Assembly: GCA_964531285.1 (NCBI GenBank)
Contig: CAZHDI010000002.1
Coordinates: forward strand, 31,221 to 95,220
Origin: CAZHDI01 sp964531285
GTDB taxonomy: Bacteria; Pseudomonadota; Alphaproteobacteria; JAJFIK01
DNA length: 64,000 bases
Direction of reading: 5' to 3'
Shown: one piece after another, positions 8,049 through 16,680 of the stretch
Layout of the letters: each line of letters starts with the position of its first letter
How positions within the stretch are numbered: the first letter of the stretch is position 1
The notes under the pieces: model-generated
Told to the model about the DNA's origin: nothing
Seen by the model: only the letters and a program-made list of their open reading frames with translations
Databases searched by the model: none
Translations under genes and position numbers: made by a program

Positions 8049-10904
8049 TCAGATCAGAACGAGATCGAAGGACAGGTCATCGGCATCGACCTTGCGCAAG
8101 GTGAGCACATCGCCCTCGCCGAAGGTGAACACCAGATCCTTGCCGTCGCTGGTCACGAAGCCGAGCAGTTCCTGGAAATCCCCAATATCGCGGCCGACAC
8201 CGGTGAGATCCAGAAGGTCCTCCTCAAGATCGAAATCGCGCACCGTGACCCGCTCGTCGCCGCCGGCAAAGACAAAGATGTCCGAGCCCTTGTCGCCGCG
8301 CAGTTCATCGTCGCCGGCCCCGCCGCGCAGGATGTCCGCGCCGTCCCCGCCGCGGATCTTATCGTCGCCGCCATCCCCGTCGATGCGGTCATTGCCGTCA
8401 TCGCCGCGGATCTTGTCGTTGCCCAGGCCGCCGCGCAGAATATCCGCGCCGTCGCCGCCCTTGATCTTGTCATCGCCCGCATCGCCGAGCAGCACGTCAT
8501 TGCCATCACCGCCGTCGAGCTTGTCGCGCCCGGCCCCGCCGAAGCCGATATCGTCACCGCCCTTGAGCTTGAGCGTGTCGCGTCCCTCCAGGGCATCGAC
8601 CACTTCGGCGACATCCTCGCCCTTGAACTTGTCCTTCGAGATGGTGCCCAGCGCCGCGAAGCTATCATCGTTCAACACCCGGGCCTGTGCCAGACCGTCC
8701 ACAATGGTGGCGACGCCCTCGGCGGCATTGAGCTGGCTGAGACCGACCGTGATCGTCTCGTCGTCTTCGAAGACGAAATCGCCGCTAACCTGAACCTCGA
8801 AAGTCGCCTCGGTCTGACCGGGCAGCAGAATGATTTCGCCGCCGGGCAGCACCCCTGAGGGAAAATCAACGCCATTGACGCCGGCGCCGGTGCCCGACAC
8901 CACGCCGTAATTCATTGTGATCAGCGAGTCCGTCTGGCCGGTCCGGCGCACGACAAAGGAGAAGGTCGCGCCCTCGATATTGCCTTCGCTGGCTTCTTCC
9001 GTCAGCGGATCGAGATCGATCAGCGCGTCCTCGCCATTGATGGTCACCGTCAATTCGGCGACCGCGCTGCCGCTGATCCCGTCATCGATCCGATAGGCAA
9101 TCGTGTCGGTCACGGACTCGCCGGCGCGCAGTTCCTTGAAAATCCCGTTGGGATCATAGGTGAAGGCGCCGTTCGGCGACGCCGTGATGCGCGCGCCCGA
9201 CGGCAGATCGACCGTTGTCGGACCGTCAACGAGCGTGCCGCCAATCTCGGCAAGCGCAAAGATGCCGTCATCGGTATCGACACCGAACCCGTTATCGTCG
9301 AACAGGTTTCCGGTAACGGTCGAATCTTCCTCGGTCGAGACCGCGTCATCGACGGCCACCGGCAAGTCGTCCGCATCCGTCAGGTTGACCGTAAATTCGG
9401 CTGTCGCCGCGTCGCCCGTCGCGGTGTTGAACGCCTCGAACAATACCGTGAACAAGGGGTCGGATTCAAAATCGAGATCGCCGCCATCGACGACCGTTAC
9501 CACGCCGGTCTCGGGATCGATGGCAAATGGATCAACGCCGTCGCCGTCATAGTCGGTGTTGCCAGCCAGGATCGCGAAGGTCACACCCTCATCGACAACG
9601 CCCGTGCCGATCCGGGCATTGGCATCGCCAACGAAGGTTTCCGTCGGCGCATTCTCGGCAACGGTGAAGCCGAGGTCCGGATCGATGGCCGGGATGGTGT
9701 CGAAGATTTCGAACACGCTGACGCCGTCGTCATCGAAGCCGCCGCCGATCATGTAGGACGCGTCACCGACCGCCGCCGTCACGACAGAGAACGCGCCGCC
9801 GAGGTTGATATCGCCATCATCAAACAGACTGCCGACATATTCGAGGTCGCCCTCGGGCGTGATCGCATAAGCGCCGATCGCATCCTCGCTGAACGAGGTC
9901 ACGAACAGATAGGCAATGCCGGCCACCTCGGCCACGGTCATGCGCGCCGCACCGCCCAGGGTTTCGGTGGGCCCGTCGAACAGGGTCTGCTTCGGCGTCA
10001 GCGTCCCATCCGGGTTCACCGTAAAGGTGGACAGGCCGCTGTCGTCGAGCCCGGCCACGGCCAGATAGGTCGTGCCGTCCGCGGTGAATTTTTGCAGCCC
10101 GTAGGCGCCAGCCAGAGCCAGATCATCGGTGTCTTCAACGGTCTCGATGACGGTCAGGGACCCGTCGGCGTCCATCGAGAAAGCGGTGAGCGTATTGTCG
10201 AGCCGCGCGGTGACATAAAGATAGGTGCTGTCGCCAATCGTGACGGCCTCCAGGCCGAAGGGCTCATCGAGCGGCAGGTCGGGCTCGGGCGGCGGGCTTT
10301 CGGCCGGCGGGACATCGCCGCCGCCCTCGCCGCCGCCCGCGCCGCCGCCGCCTTCGCCGCCTCCCACGCCGTTCTCGGGAGGATCCCCCGGCTCTGGCGC
10401 GGCGACCGATCCGGCAAAGCCCAGAGTGCCGTCCTCAGCCAATGTCAGCACCGTGACGGTGTCGCCGGTGGCGCCGGCGGCGATGACGAAGGTCGTCCCG
10501 GCGATGTCGGCGGTGGTCAGGTTGGCCACGCCCTCCAGGCCCAACTCATCGGTATCGGCAAAACTGTCGGTGAGGGTCAGCATGCCGTCGGCATCGATGG
10601 CGAAGACGGTGACCGCATCATCGCCGGAGGCCGCCGTCAGCACATAGACCGCGCCGCCCACCGTCACGGTCGTCACGCTGAACGGACCGGCCACATCCGT
10701 TCCCGGCCCGTCGAACACGCTCATCACATCGGTGAGACTGCCGTCTTCCTGGAGCGCGAAGACGCTGAGGCCATCATCCTGGAACCCGGACGTGATCAGA
10801 TAGGTGGCCGCGCCCACCTCGGCGATCGCCAGATCGGAAACGCCGTTCAGGGCCCGGGAGGCCGCATCGGGAAGGTCGAAGGCGCGCGCGGAGTCCAAAG
10901 GCAT
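8049..10904 (-). CDS. Secreted RTX protein with beta-propeller, cadherin, VCBS and Calx-beta modules
   Basis: A 951-residue multi-domain protein. Residues about 1-165 and 215-410 are repeats of the form TYLxVAGxDDxxLSTFxxxxDGTL, like lactonase-type or WD-like propeller blades, split by a Gly/Pro-rich linker (about 168-215). Then come a cadherin-like domain (about 411-515), a VCBS-like domain starting LPVAVDDA, a Calx-beta domain (about 628-741), nine or more RTX nonapeptides (about 775-871) and a non-repetitive tail ending in SFDLVLI. There is no N-terminal signal peptide, as expected for type I secretion. The start is at MPLDSARA after AGGACCC; an upstream TTG would add 16 residues. No type I transporter lies in the window. 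Confidence 0.85.
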   Translation of the reverse strand: MPLDSARAFDLPDAASRALNGVSDLAIAEVGAATYLITSGFQDDGLSVFALQEDGSLTDVMSVFDGPGTDVAGPFSVTTVTVGGAVYVLTAASGDDAVTVFAIDADGMLTLTDSFADTDELGLEGVANLTTADIAGTTFVIAAGATGDTVTVLTLAEDGTLGFAGSVAAPEPGDPPENGVGGGEGGGGAGGGEGGGDVPPAESPPPEPDLPLDEPFGLEAVTIGDSTYLYVTARLDNTLTAFSMDADGSLTVIETVEDTDDLALAGAYGLQKFTADGTTYLAVAGLDDSGLSTFTVNPDGTLTPKQTLFDGPTETLGGAARMTVAEVAGIAYLFVTSFSEDAIGAYAITPEGDLEYVGSLFDDGDINLGGAFSVVTAAVGDASYMIGGGFDDDGVSVFEIFDTIPAIDPDLGFTVAENAPTETFVGDANARIGTGVVDEGVTFAILAGNTDYDGDGVDPFAIDPETGVVTVVDGGDLDFESDPLFTVLFEAFNTATGDAATAEFTVNLTDADDLPVAVDDAVSTEEDSTVTGNLFDDNGFGVDTDDGIFALAEIGGTLVDGPTTVDLPSGARITASPNGAFTYDPNGIFKELRAGESVTDTIAYRIDDGISGSAVAELTVTINGEDALIDLDPLTEEASEGNIEGATFSFVVRRTGQTDSLITMNYGVVSGTGAGVNGVDFPSGVLPGGEIILLPGQTEATFEVQVSGDFVFEDDETITVGLSQLNAAEGVATIVDGLAQARVLNDDSFAALGTISKDKFKGEDVAEVVDALEGRDTLKLKGGDDIGFGGAGRDKLDGGDGNDVLLGDAGDDKIKGGDGADILRGGLGNDKIRGDDGNDRIDGDGGDDKIRGGDGADILRGGAGDDELRGDKGSDIFVFAGGDERVTVRDFDLEEDLLDLTGVGRDIGDFQELLGFVTSDGKDLVFTFGEGDVLTLRKVDADDLSFDLVLI
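8290..8550 (-). repeat. RTX nonapeptide repeat array (short)
   Basis: About nine tandem GxDxLxGGx-type nonapeptides (for example GADILRGGL, GNDKIRGDD), encoded by a degenerate 27-base DNA repeat. Such repeats bind calcium and fold as a beta-roll after secretion. Confidence 0.85.
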
Positions 10905-11080
10905 GGCGGGGTCCTGATACGCAAGGGCGGAGCGGACGGCAGCGTCCGGCAAACTGGGGCCGCAGCGGATATGGCCACGGCGTCATGACGCCGGGATAAC
11001 CTTCACGGCGCGCGCCCGCAAGGGGGCGGCAGGCTCTGACGGATCATTGTGAAACGCAATTGGCGCCGCGGCCGCCGGCG

Positions 11081-12097
11081 TCAGGCGCCGGGCACCCCGA
11101 TCAGGCGCTCCAGAACCCAGAAAACCGCGATCCCGCCAATCAGGGTCGCCGCGGCCGTGGCAGCCCAGCGGGTGGCGTCCGCCGAGACGCGGCGGGCCAG
11201 CGCAAGCGCCGGAATCGCCGCTGCGACAATGGCCAGTTGGCCAGCTTCGACACCCAGATTGAACAACAGCAGCGCTTCGATTCGCGCGTCCGGCGGCAGG
11301 CCGAGATCGGTGAGGACGCCTGCAAAGCCGAATCCATGCAGCAGGCCAAAGGCAAAGGCCGCGAGCCAGGGCGCGCGCATACTCACGGTTTCGCGGCCCA
11401 CCGCGGCCAGACGCACCTCATAGGCCAAAAACACGATGGAGAGCGCGATGATCACCTCGACCGGACGCTGCGGCAGGCCGACAACGCCCAGCGCCGATGC
11501 GCCGAGGGTCAGGGAATGGGCGACCGTGAAGGCCGTGACCGCTTTGACCAGCCGCCAGCTTGCGCCGATCAGAAGCACCAGCAGCACGACGAACAGAATG
11601 TGATCGAGCCCCACCAGGATGTGCCACACTCCGAGGTCGAAATAGCGGCCCGCTTTGGGCGCGCCTTCGTCAATCCGGAAAACCGGCGCGTCCGGTTTGA
11701 CCAATCCGGAAATGGTCGTGCCGTCCTCAAGCGTGATGCGGACAAACACATCCGTCAGGGTGCGCTCCAGTCCCGGCAGCGCGATCTCCGCGCCGCGCAG
11801 GCCCCCCGCGCAGGCCACAGTCCAGCGTTCGGTGACCGCGGCCGGTGCGATGTCCCGGGCCCGCAGCCCCTCATCGGTGCAGGTGTCCGGCAGCGCGGCT
11901 GCAATGGCGAGCCAGCGGCCGTCCCGCTGGGGCTGGCGCAGGGTGATGTCGAACCGCTCGCTGCCCAGGCTTTCGATCTGCAACAGACCGGGGCGCACCT
12001 CATGGGCCAGCGCGGGGGCCAGCGCGGGGGTCAGGCCGCCGGCCGCCATGATCAGTCCAAAGAGAAGCCCGGCAAGGATGCGTCCGGCACTGGTCAC
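11081..12097 (-). CDS. HupE/UreJ family membrane protein
   Basis: A 338-residue integral membrane protein. It begins with a signal-like helix (ILAGLLFGLIMAAGGLTPALAPALA), then an extracytoplasmic beta-rich domain of about 140 residues (RPGLLQIESLGSERFDITLRQ) with a few cysteines, and then six or so membrane helices starting at GVWHILVGLDHILFVVLLVL, the HupE/UreJ signature. HupE/UreJ proteins have been linked to nickel uptake, but this large-N-domain form has no known substrate. It begins at a GTG overlapping the stop of the PPIase gene (GTGA), so translation is coupled. Third gene of the DUF3604-PPIase-HupE unit. Confidence 0.85.
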   Translation of the reverse strand: MTSAGRILAGLLFGLIMAAGGLTPALAPALAHEVRPGLLQIESLGSERFDITLRQPQRDGRWLAIAAALPDTCTDEGLRARDIAPAAVTERWTVACAGGLRGAEIALPGLERTLTDVFVRITLEDGTTISGLVKPDAPVFRIDEGAPKAGRYFDLGVWHILVGLDHILFVVLLVLLIGASWRLVKAVTAFTVAHSLTLGASALGVVGLPQRPVEVIIALSIVFLAYEVRLAAVGRETVSMRAPWLAAFAFGLLHGFGFAGVLTDLGLPPDARIEALLLFNLGVEAGQLAIVAAAIPALALARRVSADATRWAATAAATLIGGIAVFWVLERLIGVPGA

Positions 12098-12954
12098 GGC
12101 ACGGTCTCCAGGCCCGGATCGTAGGTGACCCGATAGCGCGCCTTGATATCGGCAAGCATCTGCGCTTCCGCCGTCACACGGCGGTCTGCCATCAAATCGT
12201 CGCGCACCCGGTCCTCGACAGCCGCCAGATCCGCCGCGCGCTGCGGCGTCCGGTCGGTGATGCGCACCAGATGAAGACCGAAAGCGGATGCAACGGGCCC
12301 GGACCATGCTCCGGTCGGCAGATCCGCAAGCCGGCCGGTGAAGCCGTCGCCCATGACTCCATCGACTATGCGCGCTTCGGCGCCGCGGAACCGGCGCTGT
12401 ACCATGCTCGGATCGCCAAGGCCCGTCTCGCCCGCCTTCAGGCGCGCCAGAAGACCCTGCGCATCTTGCCGGATATCGGGCCGGCCATCCGGAGACAGAT
12501 AGACATGCTCGAAGCTGATCGTGGCCGGTTGAATATACCGGTCCCGGTGGGCCTCGAAATAGGCTTGCAGGGTGGCCGCGTCCGGCTCGTCCGGGCTCAC
12601 CGTGCCTTCAATGAGAAAGCGCAGCTTCTGGGCCAAGCGGCGGCGGACGATCTGATCGTCCCGGTCAAGACCAAGGCGCAGCGCCTCGCGATAGAGGATT
12701 TCGTCCTCCACCGCTTTCTCGATGAGACCGGCCAATTGATCCGGGGACGGCGGGCTGCCGTGCTGGATGGTCCAGGCCGAGCGGATGGCCTCGGCCTGAC
12801 TTTCGGTGACATGCACGATGGCCTGCCCGGCTTCACGCCGGGGGCCGGGCTCGCTGATCAGAGCGGCGGTGAACAGCACCACGCCGAGAATGACAAAATG
12901 AGCGAGGGGATCCCGCAGGATCCCCAGCGCCCGGTTCGCGATCAGTCCGGCCAT
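12094..12954 (-). CDS. PpiC-type (parvulin) peptidyl-prolyl cis-trans isomerase
   Basis: A 286-residue membrane-anchored foldase. One N-terminal helix (LAHFVILGVVLFTAALI, about residues 17-33) should anchor it with the rest in the periplasm. A SurA-like N-domain follows, then the parvulin core: ISFEHVYLSPD, LGDPSMVQRRF, LADLPTGAWSGPVASAFGLHLVRITDR. The last motif (GPVxSxFGxHLVxI) is the usual PpiC signature. It sits between DUF3604 upstream (49 bases) and HupE/UreJ downstream (GTGA overlap), suggesting a dedicated chaperone for one or both. The start follows GAGGTGAGGGAAG. Confidence 0.88.
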   Translation of the reverse strand: MAGLIANRALGILRDPLAHFVILGVVLFTAALISEPGPRREAGQAIVHVTESQAEAIRSAWTIQHGSPPSPDQLAGLIEKAVEDEILYREALRLGLDRDDQIVRRRLAQKLRFLIEGTVSPDEPDAATLQAYFEAHRDRYIQPATISFEHVYLSPDGRPDIRQDAQGLLARLKAGETGLGDPSMVQRRFRGAEARIVDGVMGDGFTGRLADLPTGAWSGPVASAFGLHLVRITDRTPQRAADLAAVEDRVRDDLMADRRVTAEAQMLADIKARYRVTYDPGLETVP

Positions 12955-13003
12955 GGAGCGGTCTTCCCTCACCTCGGGCGCCTGTCGCCCAGGCGCCTTG
13001 CCT

Positions 13004-14725
13004 TTACGCGTCCGGCAGATACCAGATCGGCGAGGACCAGGCCCGTTCCTGGATGGTGGCCGGCAGAGCCGGGTTCGGCGGCACGCCGGCGCGCAGCGCG
13101 TCCCAGGTCGACCAGCGGCAGGACGGGTTCTCCAGCACACGGACATAATAGAAGGCCCGCTGACGGCGGTCGAACTCGGGGTCCTGCCATGTGGTCTTCA
13201 GTTCCACATCGCCCTTGTGCCGGGAGATGGCGCAGGTGTCGATATCGACCGTCGCCCCATTGTCCGGGCAGCGATGCGTGTCCGGATCCGGGTTCAGGCC
13301 ATCGGAACAAGCCACGTCGAACACCTTTTCCTTGGCTTCGCCATCCTCGATCCAGCCCTTGACCACTTGCAGACGTTGCAGCCAGCCCGACCGGGGATCG
13401 CGCACCGCCCAGACCAGAAAGTCCGGTGACTGACGGCCGTCACGCGCTAGCTCGCCGCCCATGGGCACGGCCGCGTCATAGGCCTGCGCCATCATATCGG
13501 GGGCCGACCAGATATCGTCCGGAATGTCGTAGCCCGCGAAGAACCGCACACGGATGCGCGGGCCCGATGTGGCGAAGGTTTCCTTGCGGCGGAACGCGGC
13601 ATAGATCGCCTCGCGGGTATTCTCCTCGGCCCAAACACCGGCTAGACCCGACGCGCCCCAGGTCGAGAAGCGCTGGGTATTGGCCGCCATCTCATAGGTT
13701 TCCCAGGTCTCGCCCTCGGGCGGCACCGAGCCCCGGTCGACCGGCGTGCCGTCGGGAACACCGATCTTGGAGAAATAGTCGTCCTCGTCGAAGGAACCGC
13801 CGGCATTGTGGGTGTCGCTCGCCGCGACGAACCCCTGCTGATAGGGGTTGAACCCCTCGCGTTCGGCGAACATCAGGCCGTCCTTGATGGCCTTGCGCAC
13901 ATANNNNNNNNNNNNNNNNNNNNNNNNNNNNNNNNNNNNNNNNNNNNNNNNNNNNNNNNNNNNNNNNNNNNNNNNNNNNNNNNNNNNNNNNNNNNNNNNN
14001 NNNTCGATACCCTCCGCGCGCAGACCGTCCAGCCATGCCCACAGATCTTCCGGGTTTTGACTGTCGAGCGCGCTGAATGGCAGCTCAGGGGCATCGCTGC
14101 CTTCGAAGATTACGTTCCGGTGCAGGTTCTGACCGTCCGGCGGCGAGGTGTATTCATAGGCGATAAAGGTGGTGAACGTGCCCGGATCGTTGTGCCGTTC
14201 CGCCGCGTCGATCTGGTCCTGCCAGGCCGATTTCAGGGTCGGCATATGGCGCAGCTCCGGACGATACACCCCGTCGGCAAGGCTTTGACCGACGAGTTGG
14301 AAGGCCGCCGAGATCTTTTCAGGGTCGGAACTGACCAGATCGGCGGCATAGGACACTTGCGACAGCGGATTGTCCGGGTCCGTCATGGCAGGCAGCACGC
14401 CCATATATTCGGCGTGGTCGGTCACCGCGATAAAATCGAGCGGCGGACCGGACAGGCGCACATCGAAGCCCGCCGCATGGCGGATCGTTTCGCCCTTGGC
14501 ATAGCGGTAGGCATCATCGGGTGTTGCACGCACGTTGAAGATAAACGCATCGAACGAGTATTTCGTATGGATGTGCAGATCGCCGAAAAACGCCTGCCGG
14601 TTCGGATCGAAATCCGGCGTCTGGGCCTCGACCGCTTCGCCGGCCCGTGCGCCGATCAGGGTCAAACCCATCGCCAACGCAGCAACGCCGCTCATCAGTC
14701 CCGCCCGTCCGATGCTTCGTGTCAT
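13004..14725 (-). CDS. DUF3604 domain protein, interrupted by a scaffold gap
   Basis: A secreted protein of at least 573 codons (34 of them unread) with a signal peptide (GVAALAMGLTLIGARAGEA). The PHP-like metal-binding start is clear: AFFGDLHIHTKYSFDAF and LDFIAVTDHAEYMGVLP. Further DUF3604 landmarks are FIAYEYTSPPDGQNLHRNVIF before the gap and FVAASDTHNAGGSFDEDDYF and KETFATSGPRIRVRFF after it. The family is predicted to be a metal-dependent hydrolase related to PHP phosphoesterases, substrate unknown. GGGAGAGGCGG precedes the ATG. First gene of a three-gene unit with PPIase and HupE/UreJ. The frame matches on both sides of the 100 N, but the true gap is probably longer. Confidence 0.88.
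   Translation of the reverse strand: MTRSIGRAGLMSGVAALAMGLTLIGARAGEAVEAQTPDFDPNRQAFFGDLHIHTKYSFDAFIFNVRATPDDAYRYAKGETIRHAAGFDVRLSGPPLDFIAVTDHAEYMGVLPAMTDPDNPLSQVSYAADLVSSDPEKISAAFQLVGQSLADGVYRPELRHMPTLKSAWQDQIDAAERHNDPGTFTTFIAYEYTSPPDGQNLHRNVIFEGSDAPELPFSALDSQNPEDLWAWLDGLRAEGIXXXXXXXXXXXXXXXXXXXXXXXXXXXXXXXXXXYVRKAIKDGLMFAEREGFNPYQQGFVAASDTHNAGGSFDEDDYFSKIGVPDGTPVDRGSVPPEGETWETYEMAANTQRFSTWGASGLAGVWAEENTREAIYAAFRRKETFATSGPRIRVRFFAGYDIPDDIWSAPDMMAQAYDAAVPMGGELARDGRQSPDFLVWAVRDPRSGWLQRLQVVKGWIEDGEAKEKVFDVACSDGLNPDPDTHRCPDNGATVDIDTCAISRHKGDVELKTTWQDPEFDRRQRAFYYVRVLENPSCRWSTWDALRAGVPPNPALPATIQERAWSSPIWYLPDA
13904..14003. other. Scaffold gap (100 N) inside the DUF3604 gene
   Basis: Exactly 100 unread bases, the usual placeholder length for a gap of unknown size. 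It removes the middle of the DUF3604 domain. Flanking coding sequence reads AEGI before and YVRKAIKDG after the gap in the gene's direction. Confidence 0.98.
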
Positions 14726-14928
14726 GATCCGCCTCTCCCTCTTGGGCGGGCGTTCCCCCGCCTTATGCGCATGTCCGCCGCCGCCGCACCGCATCCGGCG
14801 CGCGCGTCTCTATCCGCCGAGATCGTACGCCGTCTCCGTACGCAAAACCGGCGCATTCCACCGAAACTCATGCTAAAATGTCGTGCAGACAACAATTGAA
14901 CACCGCGCAGGGGCAGCCGGCTTATCCC

Positions 14929-15627
14929 ATGAGCGAAATCGATCGTCTGACAATCGCCAAAGCTGCCTTGCGCGCCTCCCCGGTGTTCGCGTCTCTGCCC
15001 GCGGCGGCCGTGGCGCAATTGGCGGCGGTCTCCCGGCTGGAGCGCTATAAGGTGCCGACCCTGCTGGCATCCGCGGGCACCCAGGTCGATCTGCTGCGCT
15101 ATGTGATGGCCGGTCAGGTGGTGCTGAAGCAGCGCGCGGCCGACGGATCCGAAGTCGCGTATGGCGCGATCCGCAGCGGCCACTGGGCGGCGTGGCTGCC
15201 GTGTTTCACCGACGATCCGCTGACCCAGGATTATTGGAGTTCGGAGGATGCGGAGTATCTGGCGTTCCCGAACGGCGAGGTGCGCGCCGTGGCGGACCGG
15301 CATCCGGAAATCTACCGCCAGGCCATCGGCGAGATCGGCCAGCGCTTCCGCAATGTGCTCGAGTGGGTGTGGCAATCGACCATCACGGCCGGCGAGGCCC
15401 GCGCCGCCCGGCTGCTGCTGTTCTATTGCGGGCCAACCCCGCGCGATGAAAACATTCGGATCACCGCGACCCAGGACTCGCTCGCGCGCATCGCCGGATG
15501 CTCGCGTCAGACCCTGAACCGGCTGTTGCTGGCGCTCGAGCGCCGGGGTCTGATCACCGTGGGCTATGGCCATGTGGTGATCCATGACCGCCGGACGCTC
15601 AGGCAGTTTGCGGAAGAAACGCGTTAA
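14929..15627 (+). CDS. Crp/Fnr family transcriptional regulator
   Basis: A 232-residue regulator with an N-terminal cyclic-nucleotide-binding-like domain (FASLPAAAVAQLAAVSRLERYKVP, about residues 20-43) and a C-terminal winged helix with TATQDSLARIAGCSRQTLNR and LERRGLITVGYGHVVIHD. The cysteine set of an oxygen-sensing Fnr cluster is not present, so the signal is probably not an Fe-S cluster; the ligand is unknown. I chose the ATG at MSEIDRL since the family core begins shortly after. It is divergent from the DUF3604 unit and followed after 14 bases by a 60-residue small protein, so either may be a target or partner. Confidence 0.85.
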   Translation: MSEIDRLTIAKAALRASPVFASLPAAAVAQLAAVSRLERYKVPTLLASAGTQVDLLRYVMAGQVVLKQRAADGSEVAYGAIRSGHWAAWLPCFTDDPLTQDYWSSEDAEYLAFPNGEVRAVADRHPEIYRQAIGEIGQRFRNVLEWVWQSTITAGEARAARLLLFYCGPTPRDENIRITATQDSLARIAGCSRQTLNRLLLALERRGLITVGYGHVVIHDRRTLRQFAEETR

Positions 15628-15641
15628 GAGGAGACTGGTCC

Positions 15642-15824
15642 ATGGCGGATGATGAGCGGCTTGCCCGCCTCCATGCCGACATTGCCGCCGCGCTCGCTAC
15701 CGCGCGCAGCGATCTGAAATCCAGCGCCAAACTGCCGGACGGTTATGCCCACGGCTTCGCGAACGGGCAGGTCAGTGCCCTGACGACCGTCCTCGGCCTG
15801 ATCGACAAGGCCCGATCCAACTGA
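15642..15824 (+). CDS. Small conserved-looking hypothetical protein (60 aa)
   Basis: A short acidic-to-neutral helical protein beginning MADDERLARLHADIAAALATARSD and containing a glycine-flanked centre (GYAHGFANGQVSALTTVL). AAGAGGAGA sits eight bases before the ATG, a good ribosome binding site, and codon use follows that of the neighbours. It follows the Crp/Fnr gene by 14 bases and is probably in the same transcript. No family recognised. Its 3' end faces the crotonase gene five bases away. Confidence 0.6.
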   Translation: MADDERLARLHADIAAALATARSDLKSSAKLPDGYAHGFANGQVSALTTVLGLIDKARSN

Positions 15825-15829
15825 ACCAG

Positions 15830-16498
15830 TTAGGTCTTGAGCGACGCCTCGATATCGACAATGGCGCTCTGGCGTATGCTGATCTTGTTGCCGTGATAGG
15901 CCGGCCCGGAGACCTTCGCCAGCACCGCCGCCTCGTCCTCGGCCATCATCATGACCTGCTCGGGTTCGCCGATGCGGTCCAGGAATCCGGCTTCCACCGC
16001 GCCCTCCGGCCCATAGAGATGCGCCTGGACGACCGCCTGGGTCAAAAAGCGCGGGTCCAGCCGGACGCGCGGCAGCACCAGGCCGAATTCCGGCAACACC
16101 ATGCCGATGGCCGACTCATTCAGGCCGATCTTGAAATCGCCCTGTGTACCGATCCGGGTGTCGCAAGCCAGCATCATCAGCGCGCCCATTGCGATGGCGT
16201 GGCCCGTGCACACCCCGATCACCGGCAGCGGATATCGGAACAGGCGCAGCGCCAGAGTCCCGCCCTTGGTCACCAGGGCCATGGCCGCGTCCGGCCCGCC
16301 GCTTTGCATCACTTTAAGGTCGAAACCGGCCGAAAACCGGCCCGGACGTCCCACCAGCACGACGACTTTGGCTTCGCCCTCGGCGCGATCCAGGGCCTCG
16401 TGGAGATCGGCAAGCATCTGATCGCCGATGGCGTTCGCCTTGCCGTCGTCCATGGTCAGCCAGGCAACCTGATCCTTAAGCTCATAAGTGACAGTCAT
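15830..16498 (-). CDS. Enoyl-CoA hydratase/isomerase (crotonase) family protein
   Basis: A 222-residue crotonase, shorter than the usual 255-265. The CoA/oxyanion-hole segments are seen: GRPGRFSAGFDLKVM (about residues 51-65) and GHAIAMGALMMLACDTRIG (about 97-115). After these, FKIGLNESAIGMVLPEFGLVLP replaces the catalytic-Glu region; E at GLNESAIGM could be the equivalent of the hydratase Glu. Substrate unknown. The start is the ATG after CCGGAG; it ends at TAA facing the small protein. Divergent from modA, with a perfect inverted repeat between them. Confidence 0.82.
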   Translation of the reverse strand: MTVTYELKDQVAWLTMDDGKANAIGDQMLADLHEALDRAEGEAKVVVLVGRPGRFSAGFDLKVMQSGGPDAAMALVTKGGTLALRLFRYPLPVIGVCTGHAIAMGALMMLACDTRIGTQGDFKIGLNESAIGMVLPEFGLVLPRVRLDPRFLTQAVVQAHLYGPEGAVEAGFLDRIGEPEQVMMMAEDEAAVLAKVSGPAYHGNKISIRQSAIVDIEASLKT

Positions 16499-16542
16499 GA
16501 TGGCACGCGCTCCGGTTTTATAGGGTTCGGGAAACGGTAGTA

Positions 16543-16565
16543 GATTGGCCGCGTTCTGGCCAATC
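16543..16565. promoter_or_regulatory. Perfect 8-bp inverted repeat, candidate operator of modA/crotonase
   Basis: GATTGGCC-N7-GGCCAATC, fully symmetrical arms, lies 45 bases before the crotonase start and 116-138 bases before modA. It does not match the TATA-rich ModE operator known from E. coli. The protein that would bind is unknown. Confidence 0.45.
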
Positions 16566-16680
16566 ATTCCGACCGGGCCGCGAACACGGATGCGGCGACC
16601 GGTGCGGGGCTTGCACCCGGCGCCCCCGGGCCCAAAACTTCCCGTCCGGCAAGAGACGTTCGGCAAAAGGGATGGCACCC

